The notes: generated by a model from the sequence alone, not told the origin. Shown: positions 1 to 9,147, numbered from the stretch's first letter. The stretch: 25,532 nucleotides of DNA from a bacterium (GCA_029551925.1 JAKPEO010000130.1:1-25532), one strand, 5' to 3'. Numbers and translations are program-made.

Positions 1-462
1 AAGATTGGGCAGACAGTGCAGTGTAAGATACTTGAAGTAAATGACCGTGAAAATAAAATATTATTGAGTATTAAAGATACGCAAGAAGATCCGTGGTATG
101 AACGCGCTAAAAAATTAGAAAAAGAAAAGACTTTTAAATGCAAAGTGTTAAAAATATTGAAAAACGGAGTGATAGTGCAAATTGACAAGACCATTACTGG
201 CTATATTCATATTTCGCAATTAACGGATAAAAATATAAAATCGCCAGATGAAGTAGTAAAGGTTGGCGATGAAATTTTTGCTAATATCAGCAATATAGAT
301 TATAACAATCGCAAAATTTCATTGAGCGTCAAAGATTATTTAGCGTATCAAGAGACCAGAGAATTGAAAAATTATTTAAAGCAGCAAAGCGATATGGACA
401 GTTCTATTGGCGCATTAATAAATTTAGAAAAATTATTGGATGATAATAGCAATAAAGGATAA
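1..462 (+). CDS. rpsA: S1-domain RNA-binding protein, 3' end (ribosomal protein S1-like), 5'-truncated by the window
   Basis: The reading frame is open from the first base, so the real start lies upstream; an in-frame GTG at 16 is only an internal codon. The visible 153 residues contain the end of one S1 (OB-fold) repeat, finishing in the typical KILLSIKD strand, then a full second S1 repeat with GVIVQIDKTITGYIHISQL and the closing RKISLSVKD. This tandem arrangement, with a short charged tail, fits the C-terminus of ribosomal protein S1, which helps mRNA onto the 30S subunit. Other multi-S1 proteins cannot be excluded without the upstream part. The next gene begins 28 bases downstream in the same direction, so the two may share a transcript. 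The PNPase encoded further on lacks its own S1 domain, but any link to this protein is speculation. Confidence 0.75.
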   Translation, partial: KIGQTVQCKILEVNDRENKILLSIKDTQEDPWYERAKKLEKEKTFKCKVLKILKNGVIVQIDKTITGYIHISQLTDKNIKSPDEVVKVGDEIFANISNIDYNNRKISLSVKDYLAYQETRELKNYLKQQSDMDSSIGALINLEKLLDDNSNKG

Positions 463-490
463 AAATCATAATTTAGACAGGAGCAAAATT

Positions 491-3403
491 ATGAAAAAAA
501 TCAAATTCCAAACAATATTTTTTATAATGATAATATTGTTTATAAATTTATTAGTAGGATTAAATGCTGCTGTCTATAAAGGCATATATATTCCAGATAC
601 AGAACCATACGCTATCAGCGATATATTGACTTCTAAGCAAGTCGAGAGCGCTAAATCTAATTTTATTGAAGGTTTTAAATTATATAATTCAAAAAATTAT
701 TTAAGCGCAATAGATAGATTTGAAAAATCAATAGAATTTTTTCCGTATGCTAATGAGGCATTTTATTGGCTGGCGCAAACGCATTATATGTTAGGCGATT
801 ATCCAGCTAGCGTCGAAGTTTTAAAAAAAATCCCGAAACAGACAAAATTTATTATGCGGCGTATTGGATATTTAGCGTCTGATAAGGATTTGCAATTGTA
901 TAATGATTATTTTGAAAAATTTGAAATAAAAAAAGCGAGTATTATAAAAAGCGCAAATTATGATGATAAAAGATTTATTTCGCCGCTAAATATTGCGGCA
1001 AAAGATAATTTAATTTTTGTAATATCAGCGTTAGATAAAGCGCTGCTTGTGATAGATAAAGAATACAATTTAAAAAATAAATACAAACAATTTCAACAGC
1101 CGAGCGGATTGGAATTGAATAATGACAAATTATATGTAAGCGATTTCAAAGAGAATGCGATATATATTTTTTCAGCTGATGAACAATTGAAATTATTAAA
1201 AAAAATCGAAATTAAGGATAAGGAATATTCAGCAAAAGGCATAAACAATTTAACAATAGGCGAACGAGAAAATATTTATTTTTCAGATGCCAGTTCTAAT
1301 TCTGTTTTAAAAATAGACGAAGACGGCAAGATTTTATTTAAGATAGATAATTACGCAAAAAGATATTTTCGCAGTGTCACTGATTTGAAATGGTATGTTA
1401 ATTCGCTGTATGTATTAGACGGCGCGAATTTTAAAATATTGCAATTTGACGAAGTCGGCAATAAATTAGGCGAGATAAATATAGATAAAAAATATATTAC
1501 TAAACCTGCGTCGTTAAATATATTCAATGACAATATAGTTATTACAGACGCGCAGGAAGGAACTAATAATAATAAATTCGCCATATATTCAATGGAGAGC
1601 GGCGAATTTGTCGGATATATACTTGACATTGGCAAACGAGCGAATATTGTTAATTCTTTAATAGTCGATACAACCACTGAATTTTTATATGATTCGAATA
1701 ATAATGAATTATTAAAAAAAGAAAATGATAATCTTTCGGCAAAATATACATTTGATAAAGAGCGTATTATAGATATTGCGTATAATAAAGATAAAGTATA
1801 TGCTTTGATTTTTCCTGGAAATAGAATATTTGAATTTTCTAAAAATTTGCAAAAAACGAATGAATTGAAAATATCTATATTTGATAATAAAGAAATCGAA
1901 AGTTTTGAAATATATGACGATAAATTTGTTATAAAATATGCCAATAGCGCACTGCCTATATTATTATTCAGATTAAATGGCGAGCCTGTAAATTTGGAAT
2001 TAGAAGATAAAAATTTATGTGCATATTTCCAAGAAGACAATCTTGAAGTAAAAACGCATTACACACAAGAAAAAGTCTATAAAGTTAATTTGATAGATAC
2101 AGTTTTTATTAGCGTAAAATACATAACATCAAACGGTAAGCAATTGGCGATTTTAGATGATTTTAATAATAAAATTTATATGTATGATGTATCAGGCAAA
2201 TTTCAAAATACAATAGATATACCACTTGAATATTCCGCAAAAAAAATAAAATTATTTAATCAAAAATTGTGTATTTATGCAGGCAAAAATAATATTCAGC
2301 CGTTAGTTTATAATTTAGAAATCAAGGATTACGAGCCGGTGACACCGCTGCCCGACAAGCCGCTGGTATCTGGCGCGTGTTATAGAATTGCACTGAATGC
2401 AATAGATAATAGTTATTATTATGCTGATTTTGAAAATAATACTATAACTAATATTGCGTATTATGAAAAGATTAAAGAACAGTATATTTTAAATATAAAA
2501 AATATTGATTATACATCGATGTTTCCGCATATCATAACAAATATAAGCGTGCGCGATGCGAATTATAATAAAGTTTATAATTTAAACGAGAATTTTTTTG
2601 AAATTTTCGAGGGATATAATGACCACGAGGCAGTTGAAACATTAGGAATGCATAATTATTCAGTTTATGACAATAGCGATTCTGTATTAGAATTTCGTAA
2701 AAATTTTATGGTTATGCCAGTGTCAGTAAAACCGTTTGAAAGATATACTAATTTGCATAATATTGCGATATTAATAGAAAATACTGAACAACTGCAATCA
2801 GATTATAGATTAGTGCGGAATTTTATTAATGAATTAGTCAATAATTTGAATTACTCCAAATACAAAGTTGATTTATGGGTATTAATGAACGGCATCCCTG
2901 AAAATTTAATAGCGAATACTACTGACAAATTTGAAGTTATGAGATTAGTAGATAGAAGTAAAAATGTTATAAGTTCTGAATTAGATTTTATTGATTTTAT
3001 AGAAAAAAGCGCAAGTTCTGTGGCATTATATAAAAATTTAAAAACGATAATTTACATAACATCGTCAGATAAAACTGGCGAATTAGAATTAACGCCGCGT
3101 GTAAAAAAACTAATAAGATTTTTGAGAAATAATGATATTCATATAGAATTTGTTAATTTTAATCGCAATAAAGACGCGATAAAACAAAAGTTTTCAGAAT
3201 ATTTTTCGAATAGATATATGCAATTTCCTGATGTATCAACAAAAAAAATATTGGATTATATTGACAATTATAAATCAGGAAATTATACGATATTTTATAG
3301 AAATAAAGCGCGCAAGCCAGCATACAATTATATTAATCAATATATAAATTTAAAATACAAAGGAACGCGCGGCGAAACACGCAGCGGATATTTTATTCCG
3401 TAA
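491..3403 (+). CDS. Exported TPR / beta-propeller / vWA-like protein, function unknown
   Basis: A 970-residue protein. I chose ATG 491 because AGGAGC (479-484) sits just upstream and the product then opens with a clean signal peptide: MKK, a hydrophobic core to about residue 24, then LNAAV. The frame itself is open back to 440. Residues about 57-115 form TPR-like helices (FIEGFKLYNSKNYLSAIDRF, then FYWLAQTHYMLGDYPASVEV). Residues about 160-680 are repeated beta-strand units of NHL or propeller type, for example PSGLELNNDKLYVSDF and NAIYIFSADEQL. Residues about 755-925 look like a von Willebrand A fold (NIAILIENTEQL ... KTIIYITSSDKTGE), but the metal-binding DxSxS is replaced by ENTEQ. An envelope or periplasmic scaffold is the best guess. 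No specific family was recognised. Confidence 0.7.
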   Translation: MKKIKFQTIFFIMIILFINLLVGLNAAVYKGIYIPDTEPYAISDILTSKQVESAKSNFIEGFKLYNSKNYLSAIDRFEKSIEFFPYANEAFYWLAQTHYMLGDYPASVEVLKKIPKQTKFIMRRIGYLASDKDLQLYNDYFEKFEIKKASIIKSANYDDKRFISPLNIAAKDNLIFVISALDKALLVIDKEYNLKNKYKQFQQPSGLELNNDKLYVSDFKENAIYIFSADEQLKLLKKIEIKDKEYSAKGINNLTIGERENIYFSDASSNSVLKIDEDGKILFKIDNYAKRYFRSVTDLKWYVNSLYVLDGANFKILQFDEVGNKLGEINIDKKYITKPASLNIFNDNIVITDAQEGTNNNKFAIYSMESGEFVGYILDIGKRANIVNSLIVDTTTEFLYDSNNNELLKKENDNLSAKYTFDKERIIDIAYNKDKVYALIFPGNRIFEFSKNLQKTNELKISIFDNKEIESFEIYDDKFVIKYANSALPILLFRLNGEPVNLELEDKNLCAYFQEDNLEVKTHYTQEKVYKVNLIDTVFISVKYITSNGKQLAILDDFNNKIYMYDVSGKFQNTIDIPLEYSAKKIKLFNQKLCIYAGKNNIQPLVYNLEIKDYEPVTPLPDKPLVSGACYRIALNAIDNSYYYADFENNTITNIAYYEKIKEQYILNIKNIDYTSMFPHIITNISVRDANYNKVYNLNENFFEIFEGYNDHEAVETLGMHNYSVYDNSDSVLEFRKNFMVMPVSVKPFERYTNLHNIAILIENTEQLQSDYRLVRNFINELVNNLNYSKYKVDLWVLMNGIPENLIANTTDKFEVMRLVDRSKNVISSELDFIDFIEKSASSVALYKNLKTIIYITSSDKTGELELTPRVKKLIRFLRNNDIHIEFVNFNRNKDAIKQKFSEYFSNRYMQFPDVSTKKILDYIDNYKSGNYTIFYRNKARKPAYNYINQYINLKYKGTRGETRSGYFIP

Positions 3404-3476
3404 GGTATGGAGATTTGGTTTATTTATTATATTAATGCGTGAATTAGAAGAAATGAAAACAGATTAAAAATAAAAA

Positions 3477-4388
3477 ATGATTTACCAAGAGATTCAAGAA
3501 AAGATAAAAAAGATAGCCAAATCAAAAAATGCAGTTATATTGGCGCATAATTATCAAAGACCTGAAATACAGGATATAGCGGATTTTGTCGGTGATTCGC
3601 TGCATTTATCAAGATGCGCAAGTAAAACGGACGCAGATATAATTTTATTTTGCGGAGTGTCGTTTATGGCTGAGACCGCAAAAATTCTTGCGCCATCAAA
3701 AAAAGTTTTATTGCCAAGATATGAAGCTGGCTGTCCAATGGCAATGATGATAACAAAATCCGAATTGCAAAAATTAAAAGATAATCATCCAGATGCGGTA
3801 GTAGTAGCGTATGTCAATACTACTGCTGAAATTAAAGCAATGGCTGATGTATGCTGCACATCGTCGAATGCTTTAAAAGTGGTAAAAGGAATAAAAGAAC
3901 GAAAAATAATTTTTGTGCCTGATAAGAATCTTGCAGATTATTGTAAAAGACGCACTCCCGAAAAGGAATTTATTATATATGACGGATATTGTTATGTTCA
4001 TAATCAAATAACATATAAGCAATTAAAAAATACAAAAGATAAATATCCAGCGGCTCGCGTGTTAGCGCATCCTGAATGTCCATTTGAAGCATTACAGTTG
4101 GCTGATGAAATATTATCAACAGAAAAAATGGTAGAATATGTAGAAAAGAGCGAATATAATGAATTTATAATAGCAACAGAACCCGGAATAATTCATCGTT
4201 TAAAAAAAAACGCGCCGTCCAAAAAATTTATTACCGTAGAAAATTGTCAAATTTGTAAAACTATGAAAATGACTACTATTGAAGATGTTTATAACGCGAT
4301 AGTTGAAGAAAAATACGAAATAACATTGGAACCTGATATAATAAAAAAAGCATGCAGTTCTCTTGACAAAATGTTGAAATATATTTAA
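3477..4388 (+). CDS. nadA: Quinolinate synthase A
   Basis: NadA condenses iminoaspartate with dihydroxyacetone phosphate to quinolinate in de novo NAD synthesis and needs a [4Fe-4S] cluster held by three cysteines. At 303 residues it has the compact size of the minimal NadA type. The cluster ligands are visible: C86 in EAGCPMA, C172 in GYCYVH and C260 in CKTMKM. Substrate-site stretches AHNYQRPEIQD (23-33) and HPECPFE (198-204) are also present. The ATG at 3477 has only a poor Shine-Dalgarno (run of A). The gap from the preceding stop is 73 bases and holds no recognisable gene. Its usual partners nadB and nadC are not in the window, so the pathway genes are scattered here. Confidence 0.93.
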   Translation: MIYQEIQEKIKKIAKSKNAVILAHNYQRPEIQDIADFVGDSLHLSRCASKTDADIILFCGVSFMAETAKILAPSKKVLLPRYEAGCPMAMMITKSELQKLKDNHPDAVVVAYVNTTAEIKAMADVCCTSSNALKVVKGIKERKIIFVPDKNLADYCKRRTPEKEFIIYDGYCYVHNQITYKQLKNTKDKYPAARVLAHPECPFEALQLADEILSTEKMVEYVEKSEYNEFIIATEPGIIHRLKKNAPSKKFITVENCQICKTMKMTTIEDVYNAIVEEKYEITLEPDIIKKACSSLDKMLKYI

Positions 4389-4434
4389 AATAATTATTTT
4401 ATATTTTTTTATATTTGAAGGGTGTAGAGTTTTT

Positions 4435-5565
4435 ATGGCTAAAAAAAGAAGAATTAAAGAAACAGACGAAAAAAAAACGGAACAAGTAAATATTAGTATT
4501 ACCGACGAATCTCAAATAATTACAGTCGAAGAATTAGAAACAATAAAAAAATACGAGCCGCTGCAATTATCTTTTAAATTTCATTTAATACTTTTTATTT
4601 CATTATTTGCATTATTTTCATTGATATTTTGGGGATATTTGAAAATAGTGGAAACATACGCGCAAGAGAAAATAAACGAAGGGCTGATATATTTACAGAT
4701 AGCGGAAAAATTAAATAAAGAAGACACAGGCGCGCTTGAAATTTATCAAGAAAGTGAAGACTATCAATTATTGAATAAATTACATCAAAATATAAATCGC
4801 GATATTAGTTATTTATTAGAAATTAGCAAAGTGCGCGAAGTTTCCGATGAAATGAAAGTAAAATTAGAAGAAACATTAGTATTATTACCAGAAATTCATA
4901 AAGTTTTAAATAAAAGAGCGGCTGAGAAATTTCAAGATATAAAAATAAATGTTTGTTTAAAAAAATTCGAACAAACTTCTCAAAAATTATCAAAAGAAAT
5001 TGCTGAATTATTTAAAATAAATGAAAATATAAAAAAAAGCGATGATAAGAAAAAATATGCTAATACTTTAAGAAAAAGATTAAATGATATAAGTTCGACA
5101 TATTTTGAATTAGAGAATTATTCATTAAGATTCAGGAGTTTGTGGAATCGCGCGGCTGGTTTTGACGCGGCATTAGAATTATTTCAGCGCGCAATAAATT
5201 TAGATAATAAAAGCATCCAATCGTATTATTATTTAGGCAAAATATATGATATAATGGAAGAGCCGGAATTAGCTGGCGAGCGCTATGTTATGGTAATAAA
5301 ATTAAAGCCGAAATCAAAGTTAGCTCAGGAAGTATTTGAAAAATTCAAAAAATCTGTTGAAGCCGACCCTGAAAATTTGCAACATCGCTATAATTTAGGT
5401 ATGGCGTATTATTGGTATAAACAAAAAGATAAAGCAAAAGCAGAATTTAATTTTATAGTTGGCAAGGATCCGAATTTAAAATCTTATTTAGCATTTATGG
5501 CTGATAAGCGCATAAAGGAAATGGATAATCCTACACCGGAAGTAATTTATGATCCGCGTATTTAA
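4435..5565 (+). CDS. Membrane-anchored TPR protein, function unknown
   Basis: A 376-residue protein. Residues 1-45 are charged and cytoplasmic-looking (MAKKRRIKETDEKK). One transmembrane helix follows at about 47-69 (FHLILFISLFALFSLIFWGY), then a long alpha-helical, coiled-coil-rich stretch at 75-235. The C-terminus holds two or more TPR units: AALELFQRAINLDNKSIQSY at about 242-261 and LQHRYNLGMAYYWYKQKDKA at about 316-335. The start at 4435 is supported by GAAGGG at about 4418-4423 upstream. The topology suggests an inner-membrane protein with the TPRs outside the cytoplasm, possibly a scaffold working with the two-helix protein encoded ten bases downstream. No specific family recognised. 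Confidence 0.75.
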   Translation: MAKKRRIKETDEKKTEQVNISITDESQIITVEELETIKKYEPLQLSFKFHLILFISLFALFSLIFWGYLKIVETYAQEKINEGLIYLQIAEKLNKEDTGALEIYQESEDYQLLNKLHQNINRDISYLLEISKVREVSDEMKVKLEETLVLLPEIHKVLNKRAAEKFQDIKINVCLKKFEQTSQKLSKEIAELFKINENIKKSDDKKKYANTLRKRLNDISSTYFELENYSLRFRSLWNRAAGFDAALELFQRAINLDNKSIQSYYYLGKIYDIMEEPELAGERYVMVIKLKPKSKLAQEVFEKFKKSVEADPENLQHRYNLGMAYYWYKQKDKAKAEFNFIVGKDPNLKSYLAFMADKRIKEMDNPTPEVIYDPRI

Positions 5566-5575
5566 TTAAGCGTGT

Positions 5576-5788
5576 ATGAGACTAAAAAATTTTGAAATCA
5601 TAATTTTTTTTACGATTTTGTTGAATTTAGTTTTGTTTGTAAAATACGGCAATCCCTTGAATGTATTAGATAGTTTTTATTCAGACGCTGTAAATGCTCA
5701 AATAATGAATACTATTATTGTTATTATTATCGGCGCTTGCATATTCAGTGCAATTATTTACTATATTTTGTCAAAAGAAAAAAAATAA
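5576..5788 (+). CDS. Small two-helix membrane protein, function unknown
   Basis: A 70-residue protein with two hydrophobic segments: about 8-23 (IIIFFTILLNLVLFVK) and about 45-65 (NTIIVIIIGACIFSAIIYYI). They are joined by a short polar loop, and the protein ends in a basic tail (SKEKK). It starts ten bases after the TPR protein's stop codon and ends 24 bases before the McsA-like gene, so it looks like a member of the same transcript. No clear Shine-Dalgarno precedes ATG 5576, which suggests translational coupling to the upstream gene. I do not recognise a family. Composition and position argue for a real gene, but a protein this short could be mispredicted. Confidence 0.55.
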   Translation: MRLKNFEIIIFFTILLNLVLFVKYGNPLNVLDSFYSDAVNAQIMNTIIVIIIGACIFSAIIYYILSKEKK

Positions 5789-5812
5789 TTTTCAATTAAG
5801 GTGTAGAAAAAA

Positions 5813-6346
5813 ATGTTATGTGATAATTGTAAAAAAAACGAAGCGAATATTCATTTTACTCAGATTATAGACGATAAAAAAAAAGAAGTGCATTTATGCG
5901 AAGACTGCGCAAAAAAAAATGAATTTTTTATAAATGTTAATTTTTTAAATTTTAATTCTGATATTGAGGCATTTGAAAAATCCAAGAAAAAAAATAAAGA
6001 AAATGTAAAAAATGCTGGGAATTTTAAGAGTGGAGCAGAATTAATGAAATGTGAAAATTGCGGATTAGATTTCAATAAATTTCGAAAAATCGGCAAGATA
6101 TCCTGCGCGCAATGTTATAAATATTTTGGCGATCAGATGGAATATCTAATTTCACGAATCCACAACAACGTTCAGCATATAGGCAAATGCTTTAATAAGA
6201 CCAAAAATATAGAATATATCGATAATATAAAAACTCAGGAAAAAATAAATGAATTAAAAATGCAATTAGAAGAAGCGGTACAAAAAGAGGATTATGAAAA
6301 AGCAATATTTTTGCGCGACGAGATAAAAAAATTGTCTAATCAATAA
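5813..6346 (+). CDS. mcsA: McsA-like zinc protein with UVR domain
   Basis: A 177-residue protein with the McsA layout: two zinc-binding CxxC pairs (C3/C6 with C29/C32, then C80/C83 with C98/C101) and a C-terminal UVR coiled-coil motif at about 143-177 (QLEEAVQKEDYEKAIFLRDE). In Bacillus, McsA activates the arginine kinase McsB and modulates the CtsR heat-shock repressor; the genes sit together in ctsR-mcsA-mcsB-clpC. None of those partners is adjacent here. The neighbours are a small membrane protein gene and, across a strong promoter, rpsB. AAGGTG upstream (5800-5805) supports ATG 5813. Function in this setting is uncertain: it may serve Clp-dependent proteolysis from a distant locus, or be a general zinc/UVR adaptor. 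Confidence 0.8.
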   Translation: MLCDNCKKNEANIHFTQIIDDKKKEVHLCEDCAKKNEFFINVNFLNFNSDIEAFEKSKKKNKENVKNAGNFKSGAELMKCENCGLDFNKFRKIGKISCAQCYKYFGDQMEYLISRIHNNVQHIGKCFNKTKNIEYIDNIKTQEKINELKMQLEEAVQKEDYEKAIFLRDEIKKLSNQ

Positions 6347-6352
6347 AAAAAC

Positions 6353-6380
6353 TTGACAATGAAAGCATAATAAATATAAT
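6353..6380 (+). promoter_or_regulatory. Consensus sigma-70 promoter for the rpsB operon
   Basis: A perfect -35 TTGACA (6353-6358) and a perfect -10 TATAAT (6375-6380) are separated by 16 bases. They lie just after the stop of the McsA-like gene and 138 bases before the rpsB start, leaving a leader of roughly 130 bases. An ideal promoter here fits the high expression expected of S2 and EF-Ts. Confidence 0.85.
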
Positions 6381-6423
6381 AGTGCGACTAAATTTATAAA
6401 AAAATAAAACACACGCATTTTGA

Positions 6424-6470
6424 TTTTTATGGCGTTCCAATTTAAAAAAGAATAAATTGGTCCATAAAAA
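6424..6470 (+). promoter_or_regulatory. Leader hairpin upstream of rpsB, possible autoregulatory RNA
   Basis: TTTTTATGG (6424-6432) is the exact reverse complement of CCATAAAAA (6462-6470). Inside it, CCAATTTA (6437-6444) pairs with TAAATTGG (6453-6460) around an 8-base loop. An asymmetric internal loop (CGTT against a single T) separates the two helices. It lies in the predicted rpsB leader and has no T-tract after it, so it is not an intrinsic terminator. Ribosomal protein leaders often carry structures bound by their own product, and an internal loop flanked by two helices suits protein recognition. That role is inference; I cannot match it to a known rpsB leader family. Confidence 0.5.
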
Positions 6471-6517
6471 AATGAGAAATGCGGAGGAAACAAACAAATT
6501 TTAGGAGGTATTTTTTT

Positions 6518-7384
6518 ATGACAGTTCAAGTTCAAATGAAGCAGTTATTAGAAGCGGGTGTCCATTTCGGGCATCAATCCAAACGTTGGAATCCAAAGAT
6601 GAAGCCGTTTATTTTTACAAAACGTAAGAATATTCATATTTTGGATTTACAATTAACAATTCGATATTTTCAACGAGCGATTGATTATGTTATCGAACAG
6701 ACAGCGCAAGGAAAAACAATGTTATTTTTAGGCACAAAAAAGCAAGCGCAGGATACAATCAAACAAGAAGCCGAACGCTGCGGTATGCCTTACATCAATC
6801 AGCGCTGGCTAGGCGGCACGCTAACAAATTTTTCTACTATATCAAAAAGTATTGAAAGATTGTATAAACTCGAACAGATGATAGAATCAGGTTTGATTGA
6901 CAAATTGCCAAACAAAGAAAAATCAAGATTATTAAAAGAAAAAAACAGAAAAGAAAAATTATTAGGCGGTATAAAGACCTTAAAAAAATTGCCGGATCTT
7001 TTATTTGTCATAGATGTCAAAAAAGACGAGATAGGCATTTTTGAAGCTAGAAAAATGGGAATACCAGTAGTTGCAGTATTAGATACCAATGCCGATCCAG
7101 ACATAGTAGATTATGGTATTCCTGGGAATGACGATGCGATTCGCGCAATACAATTATTTTGCGCAACTATGGCTGATGCTGTTATTGAAGGTAGAAGACA
7201 ATATGAAAAGAAACTCGAAGATTTAAAAGCTGAACAGGAAGCGGCCTCGGCGGCGGCAGTAGAAGAAGAAAGCGCAGTAGATGAAGAAGAAGTTATGGAA
7301 GATTATTATGAAGAAGAAATTGAAGAAGATTTAGAAAACGCTTCAAATTTCGATAAAATTTCGTCACGGAAAAAGGGCTATTAA
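6518..7384 (+). CDS. rpsB: Ribosomal protein S2
   Basis: S2 of the 30S subunit, 288 residues from ATG 6518. That start follows a strong AGGAGG (6504-6509). An upstream in-frame ATG at 6479 would add 13 residues not found in the family, so I reject it. Family signatures are clear: [20 protein letters not shown] near the N-terminus, [19 protein letters not shown], and the C-terminal [15 protein letters not shown]. The last ~50 residues are an acidic extension ([19 protein letters not shown]) of variable type seen in some S2 proteins. It opens the rpsB-tsf-pyrH-frr cluster, driven by the promoter at 6353-6380. Confidence 0.97.
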   Translation: MTVQVQMKQLLEAGVHFGHQSKRWNPKMKPFIFTKRKNIHILDLQLTIRYFQRAIDYVIEQTAQGKTMLFLGTKKQAQDTIKQEAERCGMPYINQRWLGGTLTNFSTISKSIERLYKLEQMIESGLIDKLPNKEKSRLLKEKNRKEKLLGGIKTLKKLPDLLFVIDVKKDEIGIFEARKMGIPVVAVLDTNADPDIVDYGIPGNDDAIRAIQLFCATMADAVIEGRRQYEKKLEDLKAEQEAASAAAVEEESAVDEEEVMEDYYEEEIEEDLENASNFDKISSRKKGY

Positions 7385-7431
7385 TTTTATTTTTAATTAA
7401 TTGAATTAATTTAGGAAGGTGAATTTATAAA

Positions 7432-8355
7432 ATGGCTATTACGGCAAAGATGGTTCAAGAATTGAGAGATAAAACCGGCGCAGGAATGATGGACTGCAAA
7501 AAAGCGCTAACTGAAACAAACGGTGATATGGAAGCAGCAGTAAAATTTTTAAGAGAAAAAGGGCTTGCAGCAGCAGCTAATAAATCCAGCAAAACCACAG
7601 CTGAAGGTATTGTTAAGGTAATATTAAAATCAGATAGAGCAGCGATTGCCGAAATAAATTGCGAAACTGATTTTGTTGCAAGAAACGATGGATTTTTAGA
7701 AGTGGCTGATAGAATGATAAATATTATATTTGATAATCAGCCAAAAACATTAGACGAATTAAAAAATTTAAAAATAGACGGAATGGCAGTGAGCGAATAT
7801 TTAGCTGAATTTATTGCAAAAATCGGCGAAAATGTGCAAGTTCGCAGATTTGATTGTGTAAAGATTGCTAATGATGAAATTGGCTGGCAGTATATTCACG
7901 GCGGCGGTAAAATAGGAGTGCTTGCAAAATTTAAAATAAGCGACACATCAAAAAAAGACGCAGCTGAATTTATTGAATTAATGAAAGATATTTGTATGCA
8001 GATTGCGGCGTCTGAACCGAAATACATTGCGCCAGCGGATGTTTCAAAAGAAGATATGGATAACGAACGTGCGATATATACTCAACAAATGAAGAATGAA
8101 GGAAAACCGGAGCACATTATATCCAAAATAGTAGAAGGAAAATTAGTAAAATATTATGAGCAAGTATGTTTAGTAGAACAAGTATTTATCAAAGATGCAG
8201 AGAAAAAAGTAAAGCAAGTTATAGATGAGGCATCTAAAAAATTAGGTATTAAAATACAGCCGACATATTTTGCAAGATATAAAGTAGGCGAAGGTATAGA
8301 AAAGAAAAAGGTTGATTTTGCTGCAGAAGTGCAAGCGCAACTGCAATCTAAATAA
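7432..8355 (+). CDS. tsf: Translation elongation factor Ts
   Basis: EF-Ts recycles EF-Tu by exchanging GDP for GTP. The 307-residue product opens with the N-terminal UBA-like domain (VQELRDKTGAGMMDCKKAL, residues 8-26). It then has the EF-Tu-contacting TDFVARN motif at 79-85, followed by the two core subdomains, with HIISKIVEGKLVKYYEQVCL near the C-terminus. AGGAAGGTGA about 10 bases upstream supports ATG 7432. It lies 47 bases after rpsB, the standard order. Confidence 0.97.
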   Translation: MAITAKMVQELRDKTGAGMMDCKKALTETNGDMEAAVKFLREKGLAAAANKSSKTTAEGIVKVILKSDRAAIAEINCETDFVARNDGFLEVADRMINIIFDNQPKTLDELKNLKIDGMAVSEYLAEFIAKIGENVQVRRFDCVKIANDEIGWQYIHGGGKIGVLAKFKISDTSKKDAAEFIELMKDICMQIAASEPKYIAPADVSKEDMDNERAIYTQQMKNEGKPEHIISKIVEGKLVKYYEQVCLVEQVFIKDAEKKVKQVIDEASKKLGIKIQPTYFARYKVGEGIEKKKVDFAAEVQAQLQSK

Positions 8356-8381
8356 ATTTATAGTTTTTTGATTTTATAAAT

Positions 8382-9119
8382 ATGGCTATAAAAAAAGCGA
8401 AAAAAATAAAATTCAAACGATTACTTTTAAAATTGAGTGGCGAAGCGCTTGAAGGCAAACAATCATTTGGCATTTGTCCAGAAGTGTTGAATTATATTTC
8501 TAATGAGATTAAAGAACTGAATAATATTGGCGTTGGAATAGCAGTGGTAATAGGCGGCGGCAATATATTTCGCGGGCTGGCTGGCAGTTCAAAAGGTATG
8601 GACCGTAATATGGCTGACCATATGGGAATGTTAGCTACGATGATAAATTCAGTTGCATTATGCGAAAATTTATTGCGTATCGGCTGTCCGTCAGAAGTAT
8701 ATTCTGCTGTTCAGATGACAGAAATAGCCGAGCGTTTTTCAGCCAAGAAAGTAAAAGAATCTTTGGCTGCTGGAAAAGTAGCGATATTAGGCGCCGGGAC
8801 CGGGCATCCATTTTTTACTACTGATACTACTGCCGCATTGCGCGCATTAGAGATCGGGGCTGATATTATGGTCAAGGCGACGAAAGTTGACGGCATTTAT
8901 GATAAAGATCCAGTGAAATATAAAGATGCTGTTAAGTTTGATGAGATTACCTATTCCGAAGTATTAAAAAGAAAATTGCAGGTTATGGATTTAACTGCTG
9001 TTTCTTTGAGTATGGATAATAATTTGCCTATATTAGTTTTAGATATGAATAAAAAGGGCAATATAAAGAGAGCGGTATTAGGCGAAAAAATCGGGACAAT
9101 AGTAATACCTGACAAATAA
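8382..9119 (+). CDS. pyrH: UMP kinase
   Basis: PyrH phosphorylates UMP to UDP for pyrimidine nucleotide synthesis and belongs to the amino-acid-kinase fold. The 245-residue protein shows KRLLLKLSGEAL (12-23), the glycine-rich GGGNIFRG (58-65), and the UMP/ATP-site stretch FFTTDTTAALRALEIGAD. KATKVDGIYDKDP follows. It has a slightly extended basic N-terminus (MAIKKAKKIKFK). The 26-base gap after tsf shows no Shine-Dalgarno, which may mean lower or coupled translation compared with its neighbours. Confidence 0.97.
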   Translation: MAIKKAKKIKFKRLLLKLSGEALEGKQSFGICPEVLNYISNEIKELNNIGVGIAVVIGGGNIFRGLAGSSKGMDRNMADHMGMLATMINSVALCENLLRIGCPSEVYSAVQMTEIAERFSAKKVKESLAAGKVAILGAGTGHPFFTTDTTAALRALEIGADIMVKATKVDGIYDKDPVKYKDAVKFDEITYSEVLKRKLQVMDLTAVSLSMDNNLPILVLDMNKKGNIKRAVLGEKIGTIVIPDK

Positions 9120-9147
9120 ATTTTGAAGAGAGGAGCGTGATTTATAA

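Noticed and set aside
440-490. Earlier in-frame ATG for the exported TPR/propeller protein
   Set aside because: It overlaps the S1 gene, has no ribosome site, and would put a charged stretch ahead of a clean signal peptide; ATG 491 has AGGAGC.
3404-3476. Short open frame ending in MRELEEMKTD before nadA
   Set aside because: Ten codons, no ribosome site, and no recognisable product; most likely spacer.
6266-6535. Minus-strand open frame over the rpsB promoter and leader
   Set aside because: It overlaps a consensus promoter and the leader hairpin on the other strand, and its translation is a low-complexity F/L/I-rich product typical of antisense AT-rich DNA.
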